Assembly: GCA_020629955.1 (NCBI GenBank)
Contig: JAHDCI010000010.1
Span: 6,954 to 60,101 of the forward strand
From: Myxococcota bacterium
GTDB lineage: Bacteria > Myxococcota_A > Polyangia > Polyangiales > Houyiibacteriaceae
Direction: 5' to 3'
DNA length: 53,148 bases
The notes beneath the pieces are model-generated. The model made no database searches. It saw only the letters and a program-made list of their open reading frames with translations, and had not been told where the DNA came from. Below are positions 34,253-44,790 of the stretch, in pieces. Each line of letters starts with the position of its first letter. The first letter of the stretch is position 1. The position numbers and the translations under genes were made by a program.

Positions 34253-36151
34253 GTGGCGAAGATCAAGCTCCTCGATGAAGGCCTGATCGACCGAATCGCA
34301 GCAGGCGAGGTGGTCGAGCGGCCCGCGGCGATCGTGAAGGAGTTGCTCGACAACGCGAAGGATTCGGGCGCCGATGAGGTGACGGTCGAGCTGGTTGAAG
34401 GCGGGATCGAGCGCGTGCGGGTGAGCGATAACGGCGAGGGGATGAGCGAAGAAGATGCGCGCCTTTCCATCGTTCGTCATGCAACGAGCAAGCTTCGGGC
34501 CTTTGAAGACCTTAGTTCGCTAGCGACGCTGGGCTTTCGCGGAGAGGCTCTCGCGACGATCGCATCGGTGAGCAAGTTTACGCTCAAGACGCGTCGAAAC
34601 GATGATGTCGCGGGCACGCAGCTGCGCGTGGATGGCGGAAGTGATCCGACGGTTTCGCCGGTTGCGTGTGCTGTGGGAACGAGCGTCGAAGCCTCCGAGC
34701 TCTTTTACAATGTTCCCGCCCGTCGAAAATTCCTAAGCGCCGCACATACGGAAGCGTCACATGCAACCGACAAGGTCGTCGACTTTGCACTCGCCAACCC
34801 GTTCGTTCAGGTCACGCTCTTCAGCAACGCCCGGCGCGTTCGTTCCTACGTCACAGCCATGTCTCGCTTCGCACGCGCGCAGGAAGTCTTTTCGGACGAG
34901 ACTCTAACGCACGTTCGGAAAACGCACGCGGGGATTCAAATCGAGGCCGCGCTGACTTCGGCGAGACGCGCCCGCCGCGGGATGCGGCGTCTCTATCTCA
35001 TCGTAAACGGGCGCCGAGTTCGGGCACCTGCGGTCGCCCAAGCCGTCGCGTTTGCGTACGGAGACGTGCTCGAACGCGGGAAATATCCGACGGGAGCCTT
35101 GTGGATCGATCTTGATCCTGCGGACCTCGACGTGAACGCGCATCCTCAGAAGACGGAGGTTCGGTTCGCAGACCTTCCGCTGGTGAAGGAGGCTGTCACG
35201 CGTGCGCTTTCCGAGCTGGGAACGTCCGCGTGGACCACGGAAGGGGGAGGGCGCGTTGTCGGGAGCTCCTCTCGTGCGGAGGTTTCGGAGGACGGTGCCG
35301 CTTCGCTGACCGTTCAAATGTCGGCTCCCGACGAAGCGAGAGCCCTCGGTCCGGCGACCCGCCGAGGTTTTTGGGAAGACCGCCTGGGGTTCTCGAAGGG
35401 CCTTTCGAAAGAACCCCGAAAGGTAGTCTCGAACTCACCCGATGGCACGGAGAGGCCCGGTTCAGGTGAGCCCCCCGCGGCCGCCGCACCGGACCCGGAA
35501 GCGAGAAGCACTCGCCGAAACGCGTCTCGCGAAACGCGAGCGAGCCGCGGTGTTGCGGACGCGCTTGCGGGTCGTGAACCGGCGAAGAGTCGCTCGGTCT
35601 CGATCAAGACCGCGGATTCTGTCCGTGACGCGGCATCGCAATATCAGCCCGAACGTGGCGATACGGATTCCCGCTTTCTCGGCCGGGTGGGAGCGCTTCA
35701 CGTCGTCACCTCCCGAGGGATGGTGTGGGTGGTTCATCCCCTCAAATATGCGTGGCAGCGGGCGCTGCGTGGAGAGACCGTCGCGCGTCTGGTGATCCCG
35801 ATGCGACTGAAGCTCAAAGAGTCGACCATCGATTTGCTTCTGGCCTCGGGCCTGCTCGAACGAGCGCATGTGAAGGTACGAAAACTCGGTGAGGAGTCCC
35901 TGGCTGTGCTCGAATTGCCGCATGCGGATTCCTCTCGGGAAGTCGTGGAAGAGACGCTCGAATGGCTTGCATTGTCGCTTCACGAAGGCACCTCCCCGAC
36001 TGCGGAAGAGATGATTCGACGCTTGATCCCCAATCCTCCGCCGGTTGAGATCGATTCGCTGGCCGATGCGTCGCGAAGTTCTTGCGCGAGACCCCTGGAA
36101 GAAAAGGCACTGCTCATGTGGCTTGAGGGTTCCGAAACGACTGGGGACTGA
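34253..36151 (+). CDS. mutL: DNA mismatch repair protein MutL
   Basis: 632 residues, GTG start. The N-terminal GHKL ATPase is textbook: RIAAGEVVERPAAIVKELLDN (split over residues 14-34, catalytic Glu30, Mg Asn34), VSDNGEGM, RHATSKL, LGFRGEAL and LFYNVPARRKFL. The linker (about 335-480) is Arg/Ser/Ala-rich and poorly structured. The C-terminal domain (about 485-632) is short and diverged: where most bacterial MutL have the endonuclease motif D-Q-H-A-x-x-E this one reads VVHPLKYAWQRAL, and the late C-P-H-G-R-P type motif is lacking. It couples MutS recognition to downstream repair. miaA follows two bases later; mutL-miaA adjacency is common in bacteria. Confidence 0.95.
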   Translation: MAKIKLLDEGLIDRIAAGEVVERPAAIVKELLDNAKDSGADEVTVELVEGGIERVRVSDNGEGMSEEDARLSIVRHATSKLRAFEDLSSLATLGFRGEALATIASVSKFTLKTRRNDDVAGTQLRVDGGSDPTVSPVACAVGTSVEASELFYNVPARRKFLSAAHTEASHATDKVVDFALANPFVQVTLFSNARRVRSYVTAMSRFARAQEVFSDETLTHVRKTHAGIQIEAALTSARRARRGMRRLYLIVNGRRVRAPAVAQAVAFAYGDVLERGKYPTGALWIDLDPADLDVNAHPQKTEVRFADLPLVKEAVTRALSELGTSAWTTEGGGRVVGSSSRAEVSEDGAASLTVQMSAPDEARALGPATRRGFWEDRLGFSKGLSKEPRKVVSNSPDGTERPGSGEPPAAAAPDPEARSTRRNASRETRASRGVADALAGREPAKSRSVSIKTADSVRDAASQYQPERGDTDSRFLGRVGALHVVTSRGMVWVVHPLKYAWQRALRGETVARLVIPMRLKLKESTIDLLLASGLLERAHVKVRKLGEESLAVLELPHADSSREVVEETLEWLALSLHEGTSPTAEEMIRRLIPNPPPVEIDSLADASRSSCARPLEEKALLMWLEGSETTGD

Positions 36152-36153
36152 GG

Positions 36154-37086
36154 ATGCTCGGGAAAATTCTCGTCATCGCCGGGCCGACGGCCTCGGGAAA
36201 AACCGCGTTTGGGCTGCATCTCGCCGGAGCCTCTGACGTAGAGGTAGAGCTCGTCGGCGCCGATAGCGTGCAAGTTTATAGAGGGTTCGATATTGGTAGC
36301 GCGAAGCCCGACGCCTCGGAACTTCAGGGAACGCCGCATCATCTGATCGATGTCCTCGACCCGACGGAGTTTATTGACGCGATGGACTACGCGCAGCTCG
36401 CAGATGCCGCGATACGCGGAATTCGATCTCGGGGTGCGCTTCCGATCGTCGTCGGAGGAACGGGGCTCTGGATTCGCGCCCTGATTCGCGGCTTGGTGCA
36501 GCTGCCCAAACCCGACCTGGAGATCCGGGCTCGTCTCGAAACCGAAGCGAAGCGTGACCGCCAGGCGCTTCATCGCCGTCTTCAGAGGGTGGATCCCGCT
36601 GTCGCGAAGCGGGTCCACGAAAACGACATCTTGCGTGTGACCCGAGCGCTCGAAGTCTGGGAGCAAACGGGCGTGCCGCTTGGTGAACATCAACGTCAGC
36701 ATCAACTTGGTGAACCCCGATATGACGCGAGGCTATGGGTGCTCGATCCCGAACGGGAGATGCTGAAAAAGCGGATTCGAGCCCGAACCGAAGCGATGAT
36801 CACGGCAGGGTTTCAAGGCGAGGTGGAGAGCCTGCTTGAGCGCTGGCCGCGAGAAGCGCGGGCGTTTGGAAGCGTTGGCTACAAGGAGATGGTTTCGCAT
36901 ATCACCGGCGAGCTCCCACTTGCCGATGCGATCGATTCCATTGTGAGTTCAACATCGGTGTACGCACGTCGCCAGCGCACATGGTTTCGAAAGGAACCTG
37001 GGGTCGACCGTCGGGCGGCTTCCGCGCACGACTGGATGAGCGAGCCGGATGTTTCGGAGGTTCTGCAGTGGTTAAAAGCGCCGTGA
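36154..37086 (+). CDS. miaA: tRNA dimethylallyltransferase MiaA
   Basis: 310 residues, usual length. P-loop AGPTASGKTAFG at the N-terminus, then VGADSVQVYRGFDIGSAKP (the D-S-x-Q substrate-binding motif), HHLIDVLDP, VVGGTGLWIRALIRGL and, near the C-terminus, GSVGYKEM and YARRQRTWFRKE, all signatures of MiaA. It transfers the dimethylallyl group to N6 of A37 in tRNAs reading UNN codons. It lies two bases after mutL and is surely co-transcribed with it. The gap that follows holds the interspersed repeat. Confidence 0.97.
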   Translation: MLGKILVIAGPTASGKTAFGLHLAGASDVEVELVGADSVQVYRGFDIGSAKPDASELQGTPHHLIDVLDPTEFIDAMDYAQLADAAIRGIRSRGALPIVVGGTGLWIRALIRGLVQLPKPDLEIRARLETEAKRDRQALHRRLQRVDPAVAKRVHENDILRVTRALEVWEQTGVPLGEHQRQHQLGEPRYDARLWVLDPEREMLKKRIRARTEAMITAGFQGEVESLLERWPREARAFGSVGYKEMVSHITGELPLADAIDSIVSSTSVYARRQRTWFRKEPGVDRRAASAHDWMSEPDVSEVLQWLKAP

Positions 37087-37495
37087 CCCGCATCTGATTC
37101 GTTGCAGATGCCCACGAAGGCCGTCTTTCCGGCGCTAGTGCGGGGAGCAAATGGATAGAAGGATGATCTTTCGTCAGGGGCGCCGAGGGGAGCTTCGACA
37201 GGCGAACGACATGCCGAGTAGTTCGAAGGAAGAACGAAGGTCGGATTGGCGTTCCTGCGGGAGAGGGCCCTTCTAGCGATTTGAACCGCGCGCTAGCTAG
37301 GACCCTGCGTAGAAACGGGAGCTACGATTCGAGCCGGGAAGATCTTCTCTCCGTCTGCTGATTTCGTCGCGCATTCGAGCAGGCAAAAGCCCAGCAAATT
37401 CGAGAGTTCGAGAACGGAGGCTTTTCACCGCCTCTGTGGGGGAAGGGCCGAGATCTACTGGAAAGAAGGTCCTACCTCCTGATATCCTATGGGGG
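37087..37495. other. Intergenic region with interspersed repeat
   Basis: About 410 bp between miaA and the Asp-rich protein gene. 37134-37297 is repeat copy 1. The rest (37298-37495) holds no convincing gene; a short run of GGGGG lies directly before the ATG at 37496. A 41-codon frame at 37151-37276 inside the repeat is not conserved in the second copy. Confidence 0.7.
37134..37297. repeat. Interspersed repeat, copy 1 (MITE-like)
   Basis: 164 bp, about 80% identical by eye to 44619-44783 in the same orientation. The best-kept blocks are tcaggggcgccgagg, catgcc, gagggcccttct and gcgatttgaacc. The outer 12 bases form an imperfect terminal inverted repeat: gctagtgcgggg at 37134 against the reverse complement of ccgcgcgctagc at 37286-37297 (10 of 12). 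Differences include single-base indels that break any shared reading frame, so it is probably non-coding. No target-site duplication is clear. Confidence 0.75.
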
Positions 37496-39001
<1,506 letters not shown>

Positions 39002-39009
39002 CGAGGCGC

Positions 39010-39495
39010 ATGACCATGCAGACCGAAAGCGAGCTCGGGTCCGGCGAGATCACGGCTCTCCTCGGACGCGATACGGAATACCGCGGAAAACTGACCTTCC
39101 GCGGGCGTGCCCGGCTCGACGGTCGCTTCGATGGTGAAGTCTTTTCGGAAGGAACACTCATCGTGGGGGAGGGCGCCGAAGTTCGCGGAAGAATCGAGAT
39201 CGGCACACTGATCGTTCTCGGTGGCCTTGTCGACGCAGAGGTCGCGGCGCAGCTTGTGGAAGTTCACGCAGCCGCGCACGTACGAGGAAGCATCGAGACG
39301 GACCAGATTTTCGTTCAGCGGGGAGCGACCTTCGAGGGGCGATGCGAAATGCGCAATATGCAGAGCTTTGAACCTGAGACGGTGGAAACACCGGTCGCCC
39401 CGATCTCGGAAGAGCTGGATGTTGTCGCTGAAGCGTTCGAGGGTGGCCCAACGGAGCGACTCCTCTCCAGCGAGCTGCTTTCCGAGCAGGAATGA
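39010..39495 (+). CDS. Bactofilin (polymer-forming cytoskeletal protein)
   Basis: 161 residues. The central ~100 residues are the bactofilin beta-helix with its six-residue hydrophobic periodicity: YRGKLTFRGRARLDGRFDGEV, TLIVGEGAEVRGRI, LIVLGGLVDAEV, VEVHAAAHVRGSI, IFVQRGATFEG. Short disordered N- and C-terminal tails flank it. Bactofilins polymerise into membrane-associated filaments without nucleotide and help set cell shape or place envelope enzymes. It lies eight bases after the Asp-rich outer-membrane-type gene, so the pair may form an envelope module. Confidence 0.92.
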   Translation: MTMQTESELGSGEITALLGRDTEYRGKLTFRGRARLDGRFDGEVFSEGTLIVGEGAEVRGRIEIGTLIVLGGLVDAEVAAQLVEVHAAAHVRGSIETDQIFVQRGATFEGRCEMRNMQSFEPETVETPVAPISEELDVVAEAFEGGPTERLLSSELLSEQE

Positions 39496-39544
39496 AGGCG
39501 GTTTCGCTGCGATCCTAACGACTGTCCCTCGACACCTCAGGAAG

Positions 39545-40420
39545 TCAAAGTTCCGCGAGGAACTTATCAACCCGCAACTGAACCATCATCGGCTGTTCGA
39601 CCGGTGCCGCGTGAGACCCCCCACGGATCATGGAGAGTTCTGCCGTTGGGATCGCTTCCGCGAGGGCCTCGGCGAGCTCGGGCGGCGTGAAGGTGTCCTT
39701 TTCGGCCGCGATGACAAGCGCTGGGCATTCGATCGAAGGGAGCAGGTCCTCTGCGCTGTGGTCACCGGCCGATTCGAGCATTTCGAGAAATACCGCGGGG
39801 TCCATATAAGAGATATGCTGCCAGTACGGGGCAAAATCCTCTTCCCGCATTGCCGAGCCGTCGAGCTCTCCCGTTGCGGAAGCGAGGCGGAACGCGACCG
39901 AACTCGGCAATCTCCCCCAAAGTGCCCGCGCGACACCGGTGTACCGATTTGCGATCTTACGGACCTGCGGAAGGATCTGGCTCAGGACATCCGAGCCATG
40001 AAATGTATGAGTCACGCGACCATGGCTGCCGCAGAGTAAGACGAGGCTCGCGACGCGATCGGGGCAACGTCGATAAAGTTCGAGGGAAACCTGCGCACCC
40101 ATGGAATGTCCGAAAATATGCGCGCGCGCGACGTCACGGGAATCCATCAGCCGTTCGAGGTCGTCTGCGAGTTGGCGGACCTTCATCGTTCCCGCGACCG
40201 CGGGCGGGCCACTTCGACCATGTCCGCGATAGTGCCAGTGAAGGACGCGGCGCTTTTCTGCGAGGTGTGGCTGTAGGTAACGCCACACAAACCCATCGCA
40301 GCCCACGCCATCGTTGAGAATTGCGGGGATCGCGCCCTGCTCATCGGATGCGTTGCGATCTCCGTAGAAGAGTCGCGTGCCATCGGGAGTCTCGAAAAAG
40401 CCCTGTTCGTCGTATTCCAA
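39545..40420 (-). CDS. Alpha/beta-hydrolase-fold protein
   Basis: 291 residues, no signal peptide. Typical fold motifs: HWHYRGHGRSG before the oxyanion region, nucleophile elbow FGHSMGAQVS with Ser in G-H-S-M-G, Asp in VIAAEKDTFTP and His in RGGSHAAPVEQP, giving a complete Ser-Asp-His triad. The N-terminal GTRLFYGD strand is also typical. Likely an esterase, lactonase or haloperoxidase-like enzyme; substrate not predictable. Last gene of the minus-strand set, 59 bp after the methyltransferase gene, and convergent with the bactofilin gene. Confidence 0.87.
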   Translation of the reverse strand: MEYDEQGFFETPDGTRLFYGDRNASDEQGAIPAILNDGVGCDGFVWRYLQPHLAEKRRVLHWHYRGHGRSGPPAVAGTMKVRQLADDLERLMDSRDVARAHIFGHSMGAQVSLELYRRCPDRVASLVLLCGSHGRVTHTFHGSDVLSQILPQVRKIANRYTGVARALWGRLPSSVAFRLASATGELDGSAMREEDFAPYWQHISYMDPAVFLEMLESAGDHSAEDLLPSIECPALVIAAEKDTFTPPELAEALAEAIPTAELSMIRGGSHAAPVEQPMMVQLRVDKFLAEL

Positions 40421-40479
40421 GGCTTAGGCATTCGCACGCGCGACGAAGGGAGGCAAATCGGTTCGTTTTGAAACGAGTC

Positions 40480-41475
40480 CTACGTCGCTCGATAAACGCG
40501 AAAGCGTTTGTCTTCCGCTGCCACTTCGACGTGGTCGAACTCCGCGTCGAGCGTTTCTCTCCAGGGGAGAAACCTGTTGGCGACAAGCCATAGCTCGCCG
40601 CCCTTGCGAAGCTTGGAGCGTGCATCTCGGATGAGCTTGCGTGTGACTTCGTACTCGGTTTCGATGCCCTGATGAAAAGGGGGGTTGGTGACAATCATGT
40701 CAAAGGCTCCCTCAAACCCTTTGGCGCCGTCCTGCCAGCGAATATCGCCCGGCTTCTCTAGCCGCTCGAATGCCATTCGGGTGGATTCGACGGCCAGGCG
40801 GTCGACATCCGATGCAGATACGAGTGCTCCGCGGCGTGCGAGGGCGATGGAGAGAGGCCCCGCGCCGCAGCCTAGATCAAGCGCCCTCTTCTTTGCGTAC
40901 GAGTCGTCGAGTTGGGCGATGAGCATGGCGCTCGCATCATCGAGCCGACCATCCGAAAATACTCCGGGCAGCGAATACGCGGGTTGGTCCTCGACAGGGA
41001 ATTCGCGAGCCCAACTGGCGAGGCTTTCATAGGGCAGTGGATCCGGACGCCAATGGAAGCATTGCGCGTGATTCCCGGACGAAGATTGCACGACCGTGCC
41101 CCGCTTTGAGAGCCTCTTTTTAGCGCTTTTGATGCCCTCGCGAACCAATCCAGCGACAACGATTTCATCGGCGCTGACTGCTGCCGCTGTGAGAATCAGC
41201 TCCTGACGTCGTTTTCCTTTGGGGAGGAGAACAACGATTCGCTCGTGCCGCGAGGCCGCCGGATCGGTGAGAAATGCAACCAGGTCACCATCCGTGGCGA
41301 CATGATGGCGAGCGTCCCAATGAAGTCCCTTTCCGTAGTGTTTGCGAAGCTCAGGGGATGCGCCGACGATGAGCGGGGCGTCTATCCCCAGCTTCTCAAC
41401 AAGCTCATCTGCTCCCGTCCTCTTCACTTTGGATCGCTCGCGTGAATCGCGTAGGCGGGCACGCATGCCACCCAC
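40480..41475 (-). CDS. RsmC/RlmG-like class I methyltransferase
   Basis: 331 residues, GTG start with an in-frame ATG three codons later. A diverged N-terminal methyltransferase-like half without SAM motif (about 1-160) precedes the catalytic half: LDLGCGAGPLSIALARRGA (SAM loop), VSASDVDRLAVEST and the adenine/guanine N-methyltransferase motif IVTNPPFHQG. The duplicated layout and NPPFHQG are typical of RsmC (16S rRNA m2G1207) and RlmG (23S rRNA m2G1835). Which base is modified cannot be decided here. It starts six bases after the hybrid sensor gene ends. Confidence 0.82.
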   Translation of the reverse strand: MGGMRARLRDSRERSKVKRTGADELVEKLGIDAPLIVGASPELRKHYGKGLHWDARHHVATDGDLVAFLTDPAASRHERIVVLLPKGKRRQELILTAAAVSADEIVVAGLVREGIKSAKKRLSKRGTVVQSSSGNHAQCFHWRPDPLPYESLASWAREFPVEDQPAYSLPGVFSDGRLDDASAMLIAQLDDSYAKKRALDLGCGAGPLSIALARRGALVSASDVDRLAVESTRMAFERLEKPGDIRWQDGAKGFEGAFDMIVTNPPFHQGIETEYEVTRKLIRDARSKLRKGGELWLVANRFLPWRETLDAEFDHVEVAAEDKRFRVYRAT

Positions 41476-41481
41476 TTCGGC

Positions 41482-43326
41482 CTAACTGTCCCGGCGCTCA
41501 TGACTCGGATTTGCGCCGAATGAAAGTGCGATCGCGCGGCGAAGTTCATTGATGGCGAAAGGCTTTTCGACGAGGGGCGCTCCCGTATTCGCGAGGGCCG
41601 AGAGGTTTCTATTCGTGAGCGCGTTGTCGACGAGAAAGACAAAAGGCGGCAAGGGATCCAGTTCTACTTCGGCGCTTGGGATGAACTGTTTCGCGCGCAT
41701 TTCGCAGTCGGTATCGTAGAGAATCAAATCAAAGTTTGACTCTCTGAGAGCGAGCAGCCCCTCACGTGGCGAAAGCGTTGTCACAAACCAAGGCGCCAAA
41801 GAACGCTCGATCGCGCTTCCGGTAAGTTCATTATCGCAAATCGACAAGATGCGGAACGGTTTCTCCACCGGGGGAAGAGTCTTCCGAAGGGGCGTTTTGG
41901 CGACTCCCTCGGCCCGAGGGACTTCGACAACAAACCGGGTTTCTTCATTGGCCACACTCTCAACGGAGATCTGTCCCCCAACCTGAATCGCAATATTTCG
42001 CGAGAGAGCTAGGTTAAACCCAGGGTTCCCACTCAATCGGTTCGACGGGTGGAATGGATCGAAGAGGTGCGCGATGTCCTCGGGCGAAAAGCCTTGGCCC
42101 GGAACGAGCACCGTCGTTCGAATCGAGCGTTCATCGATGTCGACCACGATTCGAATCACGGTTTCATCCTCCGAAACCGTTTCGCGTTCGCGTTTGCATA
42201 GTTTGGCGGACGCAATCAAGACGCTGAGACACACCTGAGCAAGCAGCGATGGCTCCATGCTTGCGACTCCAACCTCCTCCGGGACCTCGACGGCGAATCG
42301 TCCGACGTCCCGAATTTCTTCTCTCGCCATCCGCACGCACGAACGCAGGACTTGTTCGAAAGGGGCGGGACCCTGATTGGAGTCAAAGTCGCGGTCGTGC
42401 AGGGCAAACGCGGAGATCCCACGAAGGGCCTCCGCGATTCGGCGAGAACCCTCCATCGCATCTTGGAGTGAGCTGCGAATCTCAGGGTCCTGAACCTCCG
42501 GAATCAGCGATTCGAGGTTCGCGCTGAGGTAAGCGAGCGGAGAGCGCAATTCGTGAGAGATTCCGGCCGTCAGCATGCTTACATGGGACAGTCGATCCGC
42601 GAGAATCATTTGCTGTTGTAGGGCGCGCTGTTCGGCATTGTCGCGCACCGTTACGACGAGACGTTGAGCGCCAGGTCTCGGGACGATACCGACTCGCATT
42701 TCGACCGACACCATCGTGCCATCAAGTCGAATCAGCTGTTCCTCATGCAGATCCCAGTCGCCGTCGACCCGAGGCTCCGAGGTGAGGTAGTTCGATGCGG
42801 GCTGGCCAGCGAGAGCGCGCGGAGTATCCGGCGCACCAACCATTCGTCGAAACGCGGCATTGGCCGCGACCACTCTGCCGTCCTCTACGAGAATGCAGCC
42901 ATCGGGTAGATGGTCGAATACACGTTCCTCTGAATTCGGGCCGGGGGTAGGTTGTTTCCTTGAGTTCGCCAGAGCGACGCGAACGCGCGTTTGCAGTCCG
43001 GCCGCGTCAAAGGGCTTTTGAACATAATCCGATGCTCCAGCGGCTAGGATTGCATCAAGGTCTTCGGGACGGCTTCGCGCAGTGATCATCACGACCGTCG
43101 GGGCGGGGTCCGCGGATTTCGAGCGAACGTGGGAGCACAATTCCAGCCCACTCATCCCTGGGAGCGTCCAATCGATAAGCAAAAGTGGAAACTCCTGCTT
43201 CGTTAGTTCGACGCAAGCGGCTTCTCCGGAACCTACCGTTCGCACGTCGAATCCCATGTCCTCGAGGATGAGTCGCAGCATCTTCTGCATGGTCGGCGAG
43301 TCGTCGACCACCAGCGCCTTACTCAT
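41482..43326 (-). CDS. Receiver-PAS-histidine-kinase-like-receiver hybrid with degenerate ATPase domain
   Basis: 614 residues from ATG 43326, preferred over the ATG at 43347 because GGAGGAGG lies between them. Order: receiver (1-115; acidic pair Asp8/Asp9, phospho-Asp52, Lys104), PAS (about 130-235), dimerisation helix with GISHELRSPL (His258), Bergerat-like ATPase (about 325-470), second receiver-like domain (492-605; Asp538 and Lys588 kept). The ATPase looks dead: the N-box reads VCLSVLIASA without its Mg-binding Asn, and the G1 box reads VPGQGF where D-x-G-x-G is expected. The F box (LFDPF) and G2 region (GNPGFNLAL) are recognisable. It may act as a phospho-acceptor or scaffold rather than a kinase. 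Upstream of the RsmC-like gene. Confidence 0.85.
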   Translation of the reverse strand: MSKALVVDDSPTMQKMLRLILEDMGFDVRTVGSGEAACVELTKQEFPLLLIDWTLPGMSGLELCSHVRSKSADPAPTVVMITARSRPEDLDAILAAGASDYVQKPFDAAGLQTRVRVALANSRKQPTPGPNSEERVFDHLPDGCILVEDGRVVAANAAFRRMVGAPDTPRALAGQPASNYLTSEPRVDGDWDLHEEQLIRLDGTMVSVEMRVGIVPRPGAQRLVVTVRDNAEQRALQQQMILADRLSHVSMLTAGISHELRSPLAYLSANLESLIPEVQDPEIRSSLQDAMEGSRRIAEALRGISAFALHDRDFDSNQGPAPFEQVLRSCVRMAREEIRDVGRFAVEVPEEVGVASMEPSLLAQVCLSVLIASAKLCKRERETVSEDETVIRIVVDIDERSIRTTVLVPGQGFSPEDIAHLFDPFHPSNRLSGNPGFNLALSRNIAIQVGGQISVESVANEETRFVVEVPRAEGVAKTPLRKTLPPVEKPFRILSICDNELTGSAIERSLAPWFVTTLSPREGLLALRESNFDLILYDTDCEMRAKQFIPSAEVELDPLPPFVFLVDNALTNRNLSALANTGAPLVEKPFAINELRRAIALSFGANPSHERRDS

Positions 43327-43483
43327 CGAAACGCGAACCTCCTCCATCCCCAGATTCTTTCACGAAATGCTGCCGTTGGTAAATCGGCTCATCGCTTTTC
43401 TGAGCCCGCGTTCGACCGTTTTACGGTAGCTCTTCTTCGGGGCTGTCGAGGCTTGAAGCCCAAAGAGCTGGGCGCGTGACATA

Positions 43484-43514
43484 GAAAAAGGCCCAAGCCG
43501 CCGCGGCTTGGGCC
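43484..43514 (-). terminator. Rho-independent terminator of the aldolase gene
   Basis: Arms ggcccaagccg and cggcttgggcc (43490-43514) form a near-perfect GC stem with a tiny loop. Read on the minus strand, it is followed by TTTTT (43485-43489). It lies 20 bp after the aldolase stop codon. Confidence 0.88.
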
Positions 43515-43534
43515 CAATTCGTCGATAGAGAGGC

Positions 43535-44443
43535 TTACGCGTTCGCGTATACGTCCATGATATCCTCGAGGAGTTTCTTGCCCTCCTCGGGGGAGCGCTG
43601 GAATGCGTTTCGCCCCACGATTGACCCGAAGCCGCCGCCCGCAGCGATTGCCCGGATCTCCTCCATAACGGCATCCGTTCCCTTCGCGGGACCGCCCGAG
43701 AAGATCACGATGCGCTTGCCGTTGAAGCAGCTCTGAACGACGTGGCGGATGCGTTCCTCGAGGGTCGCGATCGGGATCGATTCGTAATGTGGCTTTGCCG
43801 CCTCCTGGAACACAACATCCGTCGGGGGCTTCACCTTCACGATATGAGCACCGAGCTGGCATGCGATCTGCGCGGCGTAGGCGATGACGTCGATACCCGT
43901 CTCCGCCTGCTTCGGCATCTTGCCTCGAGCATAGGACCAGACGATTGTCGGAAGTCCGACCGAACGCGCTTCTCGGATGAGCTCCCGGAGGTCTTCGTAC
44001 ATCACATTGCGATGCTCACTTCCGGGGTAGATCGTGTAGCCGATCGCGGAGCAACCGAGGCGTAGCGCATCTTCCACGGAGGACGTGACGGCAGAACAAG
44101 GCATGTCCGGACCGCCAAGACCGTCGCTATTGTTCACCTTCAGAATAAGGGGCAACTTGCCCGCATACTCGTGCGCGATGGCCTCGATAAATCCGAGCGG
44201 CGCCGCGTAGCCCGAGCAGCCCGATTCGACGGCGAGCTTCGCATGGAATCCGGGATCGTAGCCCACGGGGTTCGGCTGGTACGTCCGGGCAGGGCCGTGT
44301 TCGAACCCCTGGTCGACCGGAAGAATCACCATTTTGCCGGTTCCGCCGAGGCGACCATGTTCAAGGAGGCGTCGGAGGTTTCCGATGACTCCGGGGTTTT
44401 CCCCGGCGTAGTTGGCCAGAATCGCTTCTACTGCGTTGCTCAT
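43535..44443 (-). CDS. fbaB: Fructose-bisphosphate aldolase class I (DhnA/FbaB type)
   Basis: 302 residues. Archaeal/DhnA-type class I aldolase: LPVDQGFEHGP near residue 41, LKVNNSDG, GCSAIGYTIYPGS, IVWSYARG, and the Schiff-base Lys in HIVKVKPPTD (Lys203 or Lys205). Phosphate-binding IFSGGPAKG and GSIVGRNAFQR follow at the end. It splits fructose 1,6-bisphosphate, or makes it in gluconeogenesis, without metal. ATG with GAGGG just upstream. It is closed by its own strong terminator and is therefore probably monocistronic; the next gene downstream starts 208 bp away. Confidence 0.95.
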   Translation of the reverse strand: MSNAVEAILANYAGENPGVIGNLRRLLEHGRLGGTGKMVILPVDQGFEHGPARTYQPNPVGYDPGFHAKLAVESGCSGYAAPLGFIEAIAHEYAGKLPLILKVNNSDGLGGPDMPCSAVTSSVEDALRLGCSAIGYTIYPGSEHRNVMYEDLRELIREARSVGLPTIVWSYARGKMPKQAETGIDVIAYAAQIACQLGAHIVKVKPPTDVVFQEAAKPHYESIPIATLEERIRHVVQSCFNGKRIVIFSGGPAKGTDAVMEEIRAIAAGGGFGSIVGRNAFQRSPEEGKKLLEDIMDVYANA

Positions 44444-44790
44444 ATTCCCTCTTGTGGTGGAAAGGGGAGGGGGCGAGCCCTCCCGTATGCTGCGGTGTTC
44501 ATAGCACGCGATGCCGATAGCGACGCAAGCCCGTCCCGCGTGAGGTCAGTTCTTTTTTATCCCTGAGCCGACCGAAGGTTGCCGGCGGGACCGCCGATGT
44601 TCACGAATCTCTCGAAACGCTAGTGCGGGATCAGACCGATGGAAGGGATGACCTTTCATCAGGGGCGCCGAGGTGAGCTTCGACGGGCGCACAACATGCC
44701 AAGTATATCGCAGGAAGAGCGAAGCTCGGATTGCCGTTCCTACCGGAAGAGGGCCCTTCTCGCGATTTGAACCACGCCCGAGCGGTGACT
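44444..44790. other. Intergenic region with interspersed repeat
   Basis: 347 bp between the aldolase start and the end of the second kinase gene (both minus strand). 44619-44783 is repeat copy 2. The remaining 175 bp should contain the aldolase promoter, but no strong match was seen. Confidence 0.65.
44619..44783. repeat. Interspersed repeat, copy 2 (MITE-like)
   Basis: 165 bp, in the same orientation as copy 1 at 37134-37297. Terminal inverted repeats are weaker here (gctagtgcggga against the reverse complement of ccacgcccgagc, 8 of 12). A 43-codon frame (44639-44770) exists, but small indels put its ends out of step with copy 1. It stops seven bases before the kinase stop codon. Confidence 0.75.

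Noticed and set aside
37151-37276. Small gene of 41 codons in the interspersed repeat
   Set aside because: The second copy has indels at both ends that shift the frame and change start and stop, so coding is not conserved.
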